Source: Lingula anatina (Eukaryota; Brachiopoda; Lingulata; Lingulida; Lingulidae). Taken from it: DNA of 64,000 nt. The position numbers and the translations under genes were made by a program. A model generated the notes under the pieces. It worked only from the letters and a program-made list of their open reading frames with translations, was not told the origin of the DNA and did no database searches. Below, piece by piece: positions 1 to 14,200 of the stretch. The stretch's first letter is position 1; every line of letters starts with the position of its first letter. The DNA is taken from contig NW_019775526.1 of the NCBI RefSeq assembly GCF_001039355.2, positions 119,002-183,001 on the forward strand, given 5' to 3'.

Positions 1-3000
1 ATTTTGCATAGATAGGAATCTAAAGATGCTGCAACTATGATGTAACATGCTACACATACAAATACATTTCTACTAGTAGATCAAATAATCAAGGTGCCTA
101 GCCAATGCTCACATGCCTAACCTTAAATCTTGCTCCTAAATTGTAAAATTGTAATCTGTCACATGTACGATGCTGATCCGCTGATACATACTATATATAT
201 ACTATATATACTGTATATATATATAGCATACACATATTCCTGTATCACAATGATGCATAAAAAATTCAAGGGATTCCTTGAATATAATGTTTATCACAGA
301 TCTGAATATTGAAAAAATCAAAAATACTCTAATATTGCAGAAAAATTGAAATGGTCCCTATGGTCCCCTAAAGCTGCCTCGAGGTCTTAAAAGCAGCCTC
401 AACACTCACCTCTTTACCGTTCGCCTCCTGCGTTTGGTAGCATACATGGTCTGATGTACCCAACCGTTCTCGACCATGCAATCGAAATGGTTGCAGTGCT
501 TGTCCTCTGTTCTGCGCCCAGTTCAATACTCCAGGTTTGGCCTAAGTTGTAAAGAAGTATGCAAATCAATGCGCAAAATCTCCCGTCAAGGACGACGAAC
601 GGGAGTTTACCCTAGATACTTATAGAACTCAGCTGAAGACTGTGGGAGAGGTCACAGTAAGTACAGCGAGTCTTTGAGTAAGGAACTCTTTAACAAGTAA
701 GTCTCATGCTACTAGTGAGCCATGCGGATACAGTCTTATCACGGTTTTAACCGGTCAACAGTGATGTCCACTTGTTGGACTGCACTCTCTCACACCACAT
801 CTACAACACTGGCCAGTTTTAACAATCATCAACACAGCAGCTTTGACTTCTCTAGTGACAGTATGAACAGTTAAGCTCCTCCCCCTCTTTTTCTCAACCA
901 ATCACAGGGCAGAGCTCAGCATATTAACATGTCAGGTCCATAATGTTTGATTCTTGATAGTATTGTGGTGTTATGCTAGCCTCTGGCTACTGGCTTTATA
1001 CCTGTGTTTCATGTCCTATTATTATCTACTGATTATCCTCTGATCACAAGCAAACATAATGTATTGTCTGCAATCTGCTGGTTACACTATCTGTTACACC
1101 AGCATTGTTGTTTTATTTACATGGCTAATGTCCCATAACTGCTATTAGAGCACTGAATAAACACTGGAGTGTTTGAATTTATTTGATTTACACTTAATCC
1201 CCAATTGACTGGATAGAGATACTCATAGTGTACTCATCTTTCCTCGTTTAAGATCACAACCTTGTAGATCTGACTGGGTGGGTAAAAAGGGCTAAAAAAG
1301 GGTACACTTTCAGAGAAAAATAGTGCCAACATCACAACATGATAAGCACAAGAGTGGGATAATTTCATTAAAGAAAATCCAATATTATAAGGTGATATAA
1401 AATTACTTGTTTCTACACCAAACCCTGTGTTATTAGTCCCTGATAGCAGTCTATTAGCATTAGAAATAGGTGGAGGGAGCATTATGCGGTGAATGCACAT
1501 GTTTATGCAAGATCTGTCTGAAGATATCAAAGCATGGAGTCCTGGATCACTTTATCATACAGACTTTAGCAAATGGGTCAGAAAAGAAAAGATGTCTACA
1601 CTGAAAATAATTTTTGTAAATTTTTGATGGAGGAACTTATATTTTTGAAAATGCCCATGCTGTCATCATTTTCATCGTTATTGCAAAACACACCACTGAC
1701 TCTTTTTATTTCTTTCCTTTTAAGTATTATAGAATTTTTCTGCAAATTAATGCTATAATGATCTATTCCATATGTGCTTCCAATTTTCTTGTGCTATTGC
1801 AGTGAAATCTAATATATCAGCTTCATCACATAGGTTGCTGTATGTTTTTTTCTTTTATCTCCATTCAAAGGATTCAACCTAGAACTCCACTTATTTATCT
1901 TAAGATAAGGATAGGCATCTTGAAAATGCTGCCATCCATGCTGTTTATAATAGGTTCATTTTTTGGAGGTAATCCACCATAACAATCAAGGAGAATAGGT
2001 CGCCAACTGCACTTCTACAGGTGATTCAAAGGAAATTATTAATTAGGAGAAAACACAGGCTTTAACTCAGCAAGAGGTTCAGAAATTGTAGGTAAGTCTG
2101 ATTGCTAAGGTGATTAAGCCCTCAAGTCAAAACTACACATTGGTAATTAAACAACCCAACAAGCCAGTAAATTCACCGAGGCATCTGTTCTCTTTTTCAT
2201 ACTCTGACAATTATTTCTCAACTCTGATCCTTTCTCTGGAAAGGGAAAAAAAGAATTAATTGCATTGGTAGCAATTATTTTTCCATCTTTTTTATAACAG
2301 TACCATAGTTTTGTCAATGCTCCCAAAACATTTTCTTCCTGGCCCTGCTATTCTTGTCTCAAATTTCAATATTGATTTTTTAAAACTAACAACAACGAAG
2401 ATGGCAAATGAATGCGAGTTCTCCAGGATCCTTGTAGGAAAAATTAGCATCCTTTAGAGCAAAAAAGAGGACAATGGAACTAAGATTGGTTAAAGAAAGT
2501 GCATGCAAATCAATAGTTGCTTGGGAAGAACACAATCAGGGAGACATGAACAAAGGCATGGAAGAACTAGTAATGTGCAGTCCCACTTTCGCTTACACAA
2601 CTAAAGCGATATCGCAGTATTTCTCACTTTTGCATCATCTCCTTCACAATATGGGTTCTGAAAATGAGAGGCAAATTAATATGCCCGAATCTAATTGTGT
2701 CAAGTTTTGAAAGAAGGTCATCTGGCGCATTCGGCTTCTTGTTTGGTAGGTGGTCTGACATAATTATAAGTCACTACTACAGGGAACAATTCTATCAATA
2801 GAAGGGGTTGGGGTTTCTACTGACAGGTGCTCCTGGAGTATTAAATCTTCATAGCAGGTAACAAAACCTTCATTTAGTGCTGATAACATACGGTCACTTG
2901 TTGAGGAATATAGAAAGTTCTGGGCAATATATCAATGAATAAATAAAAGGAGGGAACTTATAAATGTAATGTATCTTAATTATAGAAAAATATTTAAAAT

Positions 3001-3056
3001 CACTTGTAAAATGTGTAACTTAGTATATTTCAGCAGCACATGTTCATAGTTGACAA

Positions 3057-3059
<3 letters not shown>
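1..3059. other. AT-rich non-coding stretch, left edge
   Basis: I see no gene that I can support here. Open frames are short, for example 78 codons from an ATG at 2,474, and show no recognisable domain, splice context or codon signal. The block at about 390-930 is less AT-rich. It holds a possible minus-strand exon (listed separately), a 7-bp-stem hairpin (CTCCCGT at 580-586 with ACGGGAG at 599-605), an octamer-like ATGCAAAT and a CCAATCA box near 898, so a promoter or 5' exon of a gene pointing left is possible but unproven. Confidence 0.5.
410..541 (-). other. possible internal exon, minus strand
   Basis: On the minus strand a pyrimidine-rich acceptor (ending CAACTTAG) and a strong donor (GAG|GTGAGTG) bracket exactly 132 bases. 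These are open in phase 0 for 44 codons (AKPGVLNWAQ... to ...EANGKE). A second acceptor choice (GGGCGCAG) would open another frame containing C-N-H-F-D-C and a basic RRRR run. The base composition is richer in C and G than its surroundings. No neighbouring exon was found to join it to, so this may be chance. Confidence 0.18.
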
Positions 3060-3060
<1 letters not shown>

Positions 3061-3107
<47 letters not shown>

Positions 3108-3290
3108 TTATAAACTTCAATGGATTGCTTTATGAAGTACAATCATCAAACAGTTGTTTCTCTTGATTTTGAGAAAGAGAAAGAGAGAGAGAGAGAGAGA
3201 GAATGAGAGAGAGAGAACTTATAAACTTTAATGGATTGCTTTACGAAGTACAATCATCAAACAGTTGTCTCTCTTAATTTTTATCATGAC
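3061..3290. repeat. GA microsatellite plus short tandem duplication
   Basis: A (GA)n run of about 44 bases is followed by a unit beginning GAACTTATAAACTTCAATGG. That unit is repeated about 110 bases later after a second, imperfect GA run. The two units differ by a few bases only. This looks like a local slippage duplication. Confidence 0.9.
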
Positions 3291-4769
3291 CCATATGTAG
3301 TAATATTCTTTATAAAAAAAAAAAAAAAAAGAAACAGAAAGAAAAAAAAATGAACCATCATTGTTTTGGAAATCAAAACACTGCACATATAAATATATAA
3401 TCTAGATTTTTAGCATTAAATATGAACAGCTACACTGCATCATATCAAGCACAGCTGAATGTAACAATAGTGCAGTATGTTACAGCAGATCATACTCTGC
3501 ATTGCTTAAGTGGAATACAAATTGTTTCAGCAGGGCAACAAAGGTCTTGTGTGTTCTGCTCTGATGTTCTCTTTTGCTATTTATTCAACATGGTACCAAT
3601 GAGTATGGGTTTGAAAAAAATATAAAACAAATCCAACAATTCCATATAAGCAATGTTAGTAATAAATTATGAAACGTTCGTGTTTGTTCATCGATTTGTT
3701 CAATACATGACTTTAATCGTAATTCCCCTATTTTTTTAAAAAGTATGTGAATCAAAGGTTACCATTGTCAGCGACATAAATGTTTTACTCACAAGTTGTT
3801 TTCAGGTTTTGGGACCAGCTTTAGTCACAGTTCAATTAGTCATTCACAAAACATGTAATATTATCAATAATGATCATCTGCACTGTTATCATATAGACAT
3901 TTATAAATAAATAAACATGTATGCAAGTAATAGATAACTGGAATAAAGTACATTAAACAGTATAAACTAATTTTTAACCTAGTTTGCTAGCATTTGACTT
4001 ACGCCTCTTGGAGCTCACTGCCATGTCCAAGTGTAATGAAATCTGACATTTTGTCATAAACTAGTCAGAAAATGTGGTTTCATTTCCTTTATCTAATACT
4101 CCTTAATTTTTTAAAAGAAAAAACAACCGGTAGTTATTCTGCACTTTTATTAAAATAAAATCAAATTGGAACATGTTCAATAAATTTAAGAGACTAAATA
4201 TCCCAGAAATAGATTTAATAAATTTCTATTTCAGCAAAATTTATTACAATGGTTTTCAAACAGAAAAGTTCAAAAATCCTTAACTCAAACACTGTGTGAT
4301 TAATCTTAATAAAAGGCAAATCATAATTTATGTTTGATAGTTAATTTGAAATTGATATGTAAATATATGTGTAAACAACCTTCAGGTTACTAAACATATA
4401 AAGGCATTAATCGAACTTACATTTAAAGAAATTTTAGCTTATAAGTCATAACCTAATGGATCAGTTTATTGCTTTTAAATAGAAAATACCAGAAAAATAC
4501 AACTTTACAAGCTGTTTTTATAATACATGTTTTTACAGTAACAATACACATATATTATAAATGTATCTTTATATACAAATAATTCTCATCTAGTTTTTTT
4601 CGCTTCGTTTTACACACACCCATGTAAGATTGTGCAAATTTGCCCCAGTTCTTTTAGTGCATTGTGGAAATTTATTTGCAGTGCAAATTCAATCAGACTT
4701 CAATTTTAATACCTGAAAATTACCTCAAGGGATTGCAATCAATATAAAGATATCACGCAATCCCACAAG
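3291..4769. other. AT-rich non-coding stretch
   Basis: No supported gene. It holds a poly-A run near 3,313-3,332 and a 67-codon ATG frame at 3,422 with no recognisable features. Confidence 0.5.
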
Positions 4770-5200
4770 AACCAGAGACAGGAAGTGGAATTGGGTGCAA
4801 AACTTTCCTCCAGAATTTTCATTTTATGTTCAAACATTAAGATATTTTGTGAAGGTTAAAATATGTAACATTCTTAAGTTTAAATAAAAAGCTGTTTTCA
4901 AAATAATGAGAATGGGGAGACTATCAAAAGGAAAAACTTTCTGCCAGAATTTCTAAGTAATCTAATTTCTATCTAAATAATATAGTAATAATACATATTT
5001 TGTAAAGGTTGAGGGAATATTCTTAAATTAAAGGCCAATCTGGATTTTTTTTTTTTGATAGGTGAGAATAGGGAAAATCATTAAAATGGAAAAAAACTAT
5101 CCCCTAGAATTTTCCATTTTGATAATTTTAAAGCTATAAATCCTGTAAAGGATGAAGAGACTTTTTAAGAATATGATGGAACTGGGAGGACAATTGAAAG
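4770..5200. repeat. degenerate tandem repeat, unit about 130-140 bp
   Basis: Three or more diverged units follow one another. Each contains, in order, a G-rich GAGAATGGGGAGA-like start, an A-rich block, a CCAGAATTTTC-like motif, a TTTTGTAAAGGTTGAGG-like motif and a TTCTTAA-like end (for example around 4,797-4,880, 4,909-5,030 and 5,060-5,180). Unit identity is low, so this is an old array. No open frame runs through it. Confidence 0.45.
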
Positions 5201-8200
5201 GAGTTTTTTACTTAACAATTTTTTTAAATTCAACACTGTTTTTTTTTCCATTTTTGACAATAATTTTAATTCAACATAGATTACTTTCTGACAATGAATT
5301 AATCACTGAAATGTAAAATAGTTTTCATCTTCTAAAATTCAGTCATTATTATATAACAAACAATTCACTCTTAGTTTTAAAAAATCTAATCTACATACAG
5401 TAATCAACCAAGAATTTTTTTCATTTGAATACTTTTAGGGAGCACAGAGAAAGCAAACACACTTTCCAGAAATGTTTTGATTAAATCTTATTGTAAAAAG
5501 AGGTTTACATGGGCAAAAGTTGTAAAAACTGATAATCCTGAAAATTTAAATGGGATCAGGGGGCACAAGGTCCTTGTCAGTTCCAGGGCAAAGAATGAAG
5601 AAAAAAATCCAGAAATCCAGCACAATCTGGAAAACTTTCACCATGGGTTAACCTTAATTTTTAAAAGTTAGTCCAAAGTTATATTCAAACTAAAATAATA
5701 ATAATAATAATAATAATATGATAAAGAAGAAAATGAAAACTGCCACATTTCTGTTTACAAAATATTTAAAATAAGAGGCACAATAACTCTTTTTATTGTC
5801 CCTAGAAAATAAGTTTACAACTGAATAATTATTTAAAAGCTTTGCTTTCTCTCATATAAATTCCGTGCTTCTTCATCTATCTTTTCACTCATAATAACAT
5901 AAACAAAGCAGATTTTTTTTCACAATCATAATATAGAAATAATTAAACAATTAACCCGATAATACCAAGAATGTATCTGAAAGTGTCTAAAAATATTTTA
6001 ATCTAAAAATACCAAACTATGTGTTCTATTAAGAACGATTATACTGTCACCTGATGAGGGCGACTGACAAAAATGGGGTTTACCAGGGAAGTTGTCATGT
6101 CTAGCAGAAATTGGTTCTTGTTCTTGGAGTGAAGAAGGGTTAGGTGATTTGTAACCCATTGGTTTACTAAAGTTCCGAAGGCCAACTTATGATTTGAAGC
6201 TGTTTATTTAGAACTATTAAGGAAAACTAGTTCGTGATGATGTAAAGCATGCAAAAGAGCAGGTAAAATGTAATTTGCTCTGCACAGGACTGCAGTGTAC
6301 TGCCTTGGCACACGTTAACTTATAATCAAAGTCTGCATGTAATTAACACAAATAATATCACAACTTTCTCAGTTACATAGACTTGGATAAGTTTGGAAAA
6401 GTTTGAAGCCTTCAAGAAGTTTACAACTACTTGACATGGAGGACCAACATACTGCACCGAGTGTACTGACAGGCAGAAAAATGATTATTGAAATTTGTCA
6501 TCTTTCCATCTTCACAGTGAGTTAGCTTTGTCATAAAAAATCAGTCAGTTTCAGGACCGTCATTGTCCTCCTGGGTTTTATCAGTTCATCTAATTATGCC
6601 CTCCTCAGTATAAACAAAGAGACAGAGCCTGCCAGTGTGCATACTTAGCAGCTAACCCCTTCACCTTCGGTACCATATCACTGAATCAAACCGGTCGCGG
6701 CTCTTTAATTATAAATTCAAATTGCATTTTACAGGGACGAAATGCTGGTGAGTGACACAAATGTCTTTTCAGAGAGCAGATACCAGCTTCAGAAATTGGG
6801 AGTTATGAGTAATCAGAGGATACAGGACTCGGAAAAACCTCCACTCATTTTCAAAAAAATTATATTGATGCTTGGCACGGAACATAAAATAGACTAAGTG
6901 AGTGTCTTTTCAATTTATCAAGGGTCATCATGTACAAATAAATTTTGGGCAGTGGCTGCAAAATGACCATCTTAAACCATAAATTCAATAAATGAGCATT
7001 AAAGTGTCACCTAATTGAGTATTTCAACTTTTCACTGATAACATACAGTAACAAAACTTTTTCTTTCACTGAGCTGTAACCCCTCCTACTTCCAAATGTT
7101 CGGTCACTGTTTTGTCCTTCTGCACTTTACATAGTAACCCTTAAAGTGCAAAATATGTAGCATTCTACTTGAGTTTTGTTATGTCTATAAATGTGATTTT
7201 TTAGCATAAAATTTGAAAATTTCCTGACAACTAATTGAAAAATCAAAAAATTCCATTGAAATCCTGCCCCTCCTCTCCCAATGGGATGGAGATACCAATA
7301 AGTACATAAAGTCAATTAAATTAACAAAACAACTTTTCATGCAAATTGTTTTTAAATGTGATGAGTAGATTAATAGATGGCCACTGAGGTCCACCTAGCG
7401 TACATACTTTATCTGAGACCGACTGCCCAGGTGCCTAAAATTATAAATGCTCAAAGACAAGATAAATGACTGGTCTCTGTTATCTGTCAGTGGACTTAAA
7501 AAAGAGGCACCTTTGTTAGGTGCAAGGGCTATCAGTTATGTCTCCCCACATATCTAAATCTAGATCAGTGTAGCCAAAGTAATTAAGGACAGGATAATTG
7601 CATATCTTCTAAATGCTTTTCATGTACAATGAGACGGCTTGTGTTTGCTGTCTTTTTCTTGCAATTACACACTGTTGATGAAATCACTAAATTTGATGCA
7701 TTTAATAAAATGATACAATAAATGTGACAGACGCTGAGACAAAATCTATTTACTGGCAGCCCACAAGTGTTGAAGATTTTATTATCAAAGGTTACCTGAA
7801 GTTTGTGAACTGAGAAAAACAACCTTTTTTTCTGTAGAATATATGCAGCAAGACTTGGATGCTGCAAAGCAGTGGTTGTAAGGGTGTTGAAAAATTCATG
7901 CATAAAAGTAACACATCTGTTTCATGAATAAAGTTCAGTCATTTTCCTGTACATTTTAGTTAATTATTCAACATAGAAAGTAGACAGATTTTTTACACAA
8001 ATATAGCAAGTAAACAAGTTACAGTCAGTAAAAAAGTTCAGATTTGCAGACATGCGAGGCAGTCACACTAAAGCCATGTTAATTGTGGCTAATTCATGAA
8101 TACCACTGCATGCAGCACTTACCACAATGTGTAGACATGTTTAGATCCGAGTCGACTTAACTGTCATAGGTTTTAGTCATGCAAAATTATCACACTATTA

Positions 8201-11200
8201 TTTCACATGACAGAGGACAGCATGCCGCTGGCAATTGCTTCTGAGTGTGCATCCTTTTTTTTTAACACCTTGATTTTCAAGCATACAACAGGAGCGGACT
8301 ACATTTATTGCATTGTCTTTGAAAGCTCATTGTTATTTGCATTTTTACCTATTTGTAAAGACTCGCTATCAGATAATACAAATTAACAGGCTTAATTAAA
8401 TAAAAATGTTGTTTTTTCATAAATTAAAAGTCTAAACAGTTGAAAATAGAGTGAAAGTTTTGTCATTTGTGAGGGTAAAGTAGGTAAAATGTTAGTTGGA
8501 AAATCCATTAAAACCATTGATGATGTTTTTGGAAGACTTATGTGCATTTTACATTTTCAACCACTAAATAAACAATGTACAAACCAGTGCATTAAATGAT
8601 TGAATTTTATATGGCGCACACTGAATGTTCATTTAAAGCCACATGCTCTAATATTTGTATGCTGTTTACAACTTATGTTGCTCATAATTCACTTGACTAG
8701 GCACATTCACCATTCATGTAAAATTACTTGGTTCCAAAACTTTTCATTGATAAAAATGTATTTTTAAACTTTTCAATGGGTTACTAAATTTTTTTTGATA
8801 ATCATAAATAACATCAGTCACCTGGTGATGCATATTTGATTTTTCAAATATCCAGGTAACAATCCAAGCATATAAATATATATATATACAATAAAGCATC
8901 TTGGTGCTAAGATGGTGTAACATTAAGTTATCGTATGTTTCTGAATTTAAATCCCTATCAATAGAATTTGTCCTATTTATCAGTTTTTGTTCCTTAAATT
9001 TACTTATTCTTTCTGAAAGATCCTGTGCTTAAATCTCAAGGGCAAGTAATAGATATACCTTAAATAATGAAATTGATACATCTGCTCAAAATTGTACCTG
9101 TATGCCAACTCAAAATGTACTCAAATAGCTGAGGTCAACAGAAAAAATTAACTGTACTTCAATCTTTCTTTCTTTTTTTCTTTTTCTTTCTTTTTTTGAA
9201 AACTAGATTTTACTTTTCTCATTGCACCTAACAAAATGCAGCATTTAAAAATTACCCATTTCAAAATCAGTAACATTTAGCAACTAAAACTCTTACTCTA
9301 TTAAATATAAACACATTTCATCTGGCCATCTCTATCACTCTGGCAAATGTATAACATAAATACCGAAGAACACCTTAAAGCATCAAACCACACCTTATCA
9401 TACCACGCACTCTTTGCATGCCAAACAGGTTGACTTCAACCACTCAGTTGACAATTACACTTAACATGATTACTGCTGTGGTTAGAAACAAGATATAAAT
9501 TAATCTAACTCTTTCAGAAGTTATCATTTTTAATTTATATAAATGAGACAAGGACATGTTGTAATGTATTGTTTATGAAATGCTACAAGCTCCTAGGGTC
9601 TACATTGCTCGACTGTATTAGTATCAAACAATTTTTGGGTCCCTTAAAAGTAAACACAAACCACGCGGGTATTTTTACATATTGTAAAGATTTTGTGAAA
9701 CTTGATAACCTTATGGCAAATGATCAGAATGTCGGTATGAAATAAAACAGCTAGGGAAAACCAGAAAAAAATCAAACTGGTTTATGTGGAGATAGTATTC
9801 ATATTCCTACTGTACTTTGACCACCCTGTTAAGTTCTTCAGTTACTGGTACATGTCTGTGTCTGACTCTAAGTGAAAGAGCAATTACATTTTCTACAGTT
9901 AAGTTACCATAAACGATTAAATTTCATGTAAAGAAAAAATATATGTTTTTTTATCAAGCAATTCTTAGTAATCATAAAATTGCAAATATTGAAAATTGAG
10001 ACAAAGTTATGAAATCAAGATGCCAGATGTGCACATAGCATGATGTTTTGCAGCAAATTCTGAGATAAGTGACTTGATAGCATAGTCTTACTTCAAATAA
10101 ATAAATAAATAAATAAATACTTTTTTGTCTAGTTCTCGGTAAAGAAAAAAGAAAAGGTCCCAAACAAGGACAACAGACAGGTCATAACATCCCAGTAAAA
10201 TAAAATTAAAAATTCCAAAAGACCACTAATCACCATATCCAAGTATAATGTCAACTTGCACTTCAAAGTTAATCTTGGGTGACTTTTTTATCATCAAGTA
10301 CCTTTCCAATTTCATTCCTGACGACCAAACTCAAGAATTATAGTCAGGTATTTGTGAACAATGCAACTGAAGGAAAAAAAATAGACGCCACGAAAAAATC
10401 TAAAACAGAAAAAAACTGTCTACCTTGAAATGGACGCAAAGCCCTGGGTGAGAAAAAACCAGTCTTGCAGAAGAACTTGCAATCAGGAGCCGACCTCTGT
10501 CCAGGTTTTGGCCACTGATACACTGACCCTGGTCAAGTGAGTTATGGCTGTAACTAACTATGATCTGACACAAACCATTACATGCCATTCTTCACCCACA
10601 CCAACTCGCATGCTACTCTAAAGTACTGGAGTTGTGAACACAAAAATCTACACATTGGTGTTCTCTGTTTTTTTATGCAAATTCTTGCAATAGAGTGAAA
10701 AATGTGTCTAGAATACTATGCAAATGTTGACCAATGGAAGTTCTTTAAGAATCTTTTTATATTAATCATTTAAATAGGATTACAGAACATGTACAAATAT
10801 CTTTTTAAGAAGAAAATGTCAGTTGTGCCAAGTGTATGCATTTGCAAATGTCACCACTAAAAACATAAAAAGATGCTGGGTAAGAATTTTTAAAAATTAC
10901 GTTTCTTTCTTGAAATTTAGGGAAATTTAATTTGCTTTTTAATACACAATACCCCTCTATGCTTTCAAATTAAGGAAACAACATTCTGACTAAATGAAAT
11001 GTTACAAAACTGAAATATGCAGAACTGAAAAATCTTCACCACAGTTTAATGTAATTTACTAATATCTTTGGTTAAAAGCATCATGTTCATCCCAGGAAAA
11101 TTACCAACCCATTTACCATATATATTATATTCATCCTGTTAGGTTTTTTGCAGCACTACAATAACAAATCAGGTCATTCATCATATAGTTTGAAGTTTCC

Positions 11201-14200
11201 CCGACTTATGCAACATTACTCTGTGATTAAATAAAATTCAGAGAAACTATTGTGTATTTGGGGAAAAAAATACCAAGGAAAGTTAAAACTAATGAGTTGG
11301 GCTGTGATCAGTGATGTCTAAACTTAACCATTCATCAAACTATTGATATAACTAACATCAAAGCAAACAAAACTGAAATGGTTTAGTTGAAAAATGCCAT
11401 TATGATGGAGAACGTTTCACATTAAAATCTCTCAAAATGATAAATACATTAAATTGTATCTAACTGACATAAGTGTTCATGTTCAGAGTTAGTTTACAGA
11501 AACATGAGTGAGTGTTGGCATGCCACACTTTTGATGCAGATCATGGAAAACATGACAGGTAATAAAATTTAAAAAATACATAATGGTACGAAAGAGATAC
11601 TAGAAGTTACATAAGTGCATAGAGCATCTTTAAAAAATGCAATTCATATTACAGCAGATCACTTTTTTTGATAAAAAAGTAACATGTTTTTGAAGAAACT
11701 ATACATGTTCTATCATTCTGGCATACAGTTTGGACTCCTTATTAAAGGCCCCTTAATTATGTTACTGACTTGTAGAGTTTAAGTAACAATTAACTTTTTA
11801 AAGATATTCAGTACACAAAAGAAAAATAAATAAATAAAAATAATAAAAATAAAAAACCTATTTCACTGCATTTTTTCTTAACAGTAATATTCTTTTTAAC
11901 ACTTGGGAATTCTACATTGCAAGCAAACTACACTGCATTGAATCTTATATCTAGGTACTCATCAACTATTCATGTGTACTGGTATGTCCACTATCTTTTT
12001 TCACTGAAGTCAGGATCAATTTGCAGTCGGAAGCTGTCAGCTAACAAGCATCTTTTCATCAGTATTTGATTTAAATATATTTAAAAAACTGCCACCAGTA
12101 CATTTGCCTCTTCATTCATTTCCAGCTTATAAAAACAGTAATCCTACATTTGTTTAAGATAATTGATTTTTTTAAATTAAAACTACTTTTAAAAATGTGA
12201 AGTATATTGCTATCACTGTTATGAAATATATCTCCCCCAGCTGATAACTTATCCTCTAAAATCTCTTCTATTTCAACTTCAATAAAATTTCTTGAATCTT
12301 ATTCCTTTCTTGCTGTAAAAGATGAAAAAGTTTGTTTATTCATCATTTTGAGAAATTTCAATCACCCCTTAAACCTAAATCAACAACTTTATTCCAATTT
12401 TTTTTTCAAAATAAGTGCCAAATATTTTCATAACCTGTTACAAATAAACTGACAAAAAGTTCATCAAATATAAAATGGATATATAGAAATCGATTGAAGC
12501 CAGGGTCCTATGACACCTGGCATGTCCGGTAGTCATTACTGCCACTTTGGACCTAGACAATAGCACTTTGCACTCAAACCAGAGGAGACAATAGTAATAA
12601 CACAGATTTCATGACCAAAAAAAATCATACCCTTGACAATTGGAGCATGGCAGATCTTGTCATGTGATTGCCAAACCTTGACACCACTCTTAATTGAAAT
12701 GATTGTTAAAGTACCTAAATGATAATTATAAATAAATAAATAAAGATAAAAAAAGAAAAATATCCAACTCTTTGTATTTGCAGATGTGAATGTAAAGAAT
12801 ACTACTGAAAAGATAGTACTAACTGCAAAACTTAGGTGAAAATTGAAAGAAATTAATATAAGTACAGTTTAGAAACTGGAGCATGGAAATATAATTTTTT
12901 ATCAGCTTGAGAATCAAGTAACAACTTAACTAATGTAAATACATGTCATGAAAGTATTCCATCCACTTTTTGAATCTGTGCATTTATATAAAAACCATCA
13001 GCCCTTGTTTCTTTCGCAGTATATTAAAATATCCCACAGAAAACTGAAGTTTATTAGAATTTCCTGTCTTGTAGAACAACACTATAAAATGTTTTAAAAT
13101 CTGCAGGGATAATTTAATAGAAGTTTGCCAAATTAAACTTTTGATAATAAAAAAGAAACTAATAAAAGAAAGCTCAATAACTATGCTTCTTAAATTAATT
13201 AGCAAGTGAACTTTTCAATAAAAAATTTCAACACAAATAAGTTAAAAATCTGGAGAACCTACTAGTACATCATTTCAGAACTATGTACCCTAATACAACT
13301 ACATTCTTCATGCATGATTACCCGTCTTGGCATGGGTGTCTTCAGACTTGCACTCACTCACTACTCCCAACCAGTTCTCAAATGATTTAAAATACAACCT
13401 CTAATAACAATGTACTCAACTATTATACAATATGAAAAGTTTGCACTTACACCGCTTAAGAATTGAACATTAGGTTTTAGTAGACTCCGTACTGCTTCAC
13501 CCCTCCCCTGTCGTGTTATGATGGATGGGAAATACACTTGACTGTTATAAAGTCTTAGGTCACCCAGGGGCAGTAGTGACTGTCAAAGCTTTGGACAACC
13601 TATACAAAATGTCTTTACACCAAAAAACCTGTGCGATACCAGAGCTGGAGCTGGAGGTAAACTCGCAACACCGTTTCACTTGTGAGACTTTTGACTTTCT
13701 TTCTGTTGTGTTCTTATCGCTTCAAGTCAATTTTTAGAGCAGGTAATGGGACTAGAGTGACAAAAAATTGGTCTCTTTACATAAGGACAGTGCTATTTTC
13801 AGAGATTAATACAACCATTTCAAATATCAAATACATATATATATATATGCACTAAGCTGCACTCACTGCTCCAATACTCTTAATGCCCTGGTGCGAATTC
13901 CAATATCCCTCTTGTTTTCCATATCATTGTACAAGTTATGCAGTTCAATATTCTTCAGCCAATGATATGCAAAACTATAGCAAATGCATATTTTGTACCA
14001 CTCCTGATCAATACAATTTAATCATGATAACTTCATTTTTATAAAACTTTACAATAACTCTAGAAAAGCATGTTTTCCAAGGGAAATGTTGTACATACCG
14101 TAATTGGGACTTTTCCTCAAGAAAAATTCATCACTTTAAGATGTTTGAATACACGTATATGTAGGATGCCAAAGCAACATCATTGTCAAAAAATGTTATG

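Noticed and set aside
6726-6766. Possible 13-base microexon (TTTTACAG ... GTGAGTG)
   Set aside because: No flanking exons on the plus strand and such short splice-site pairs occur by chance.
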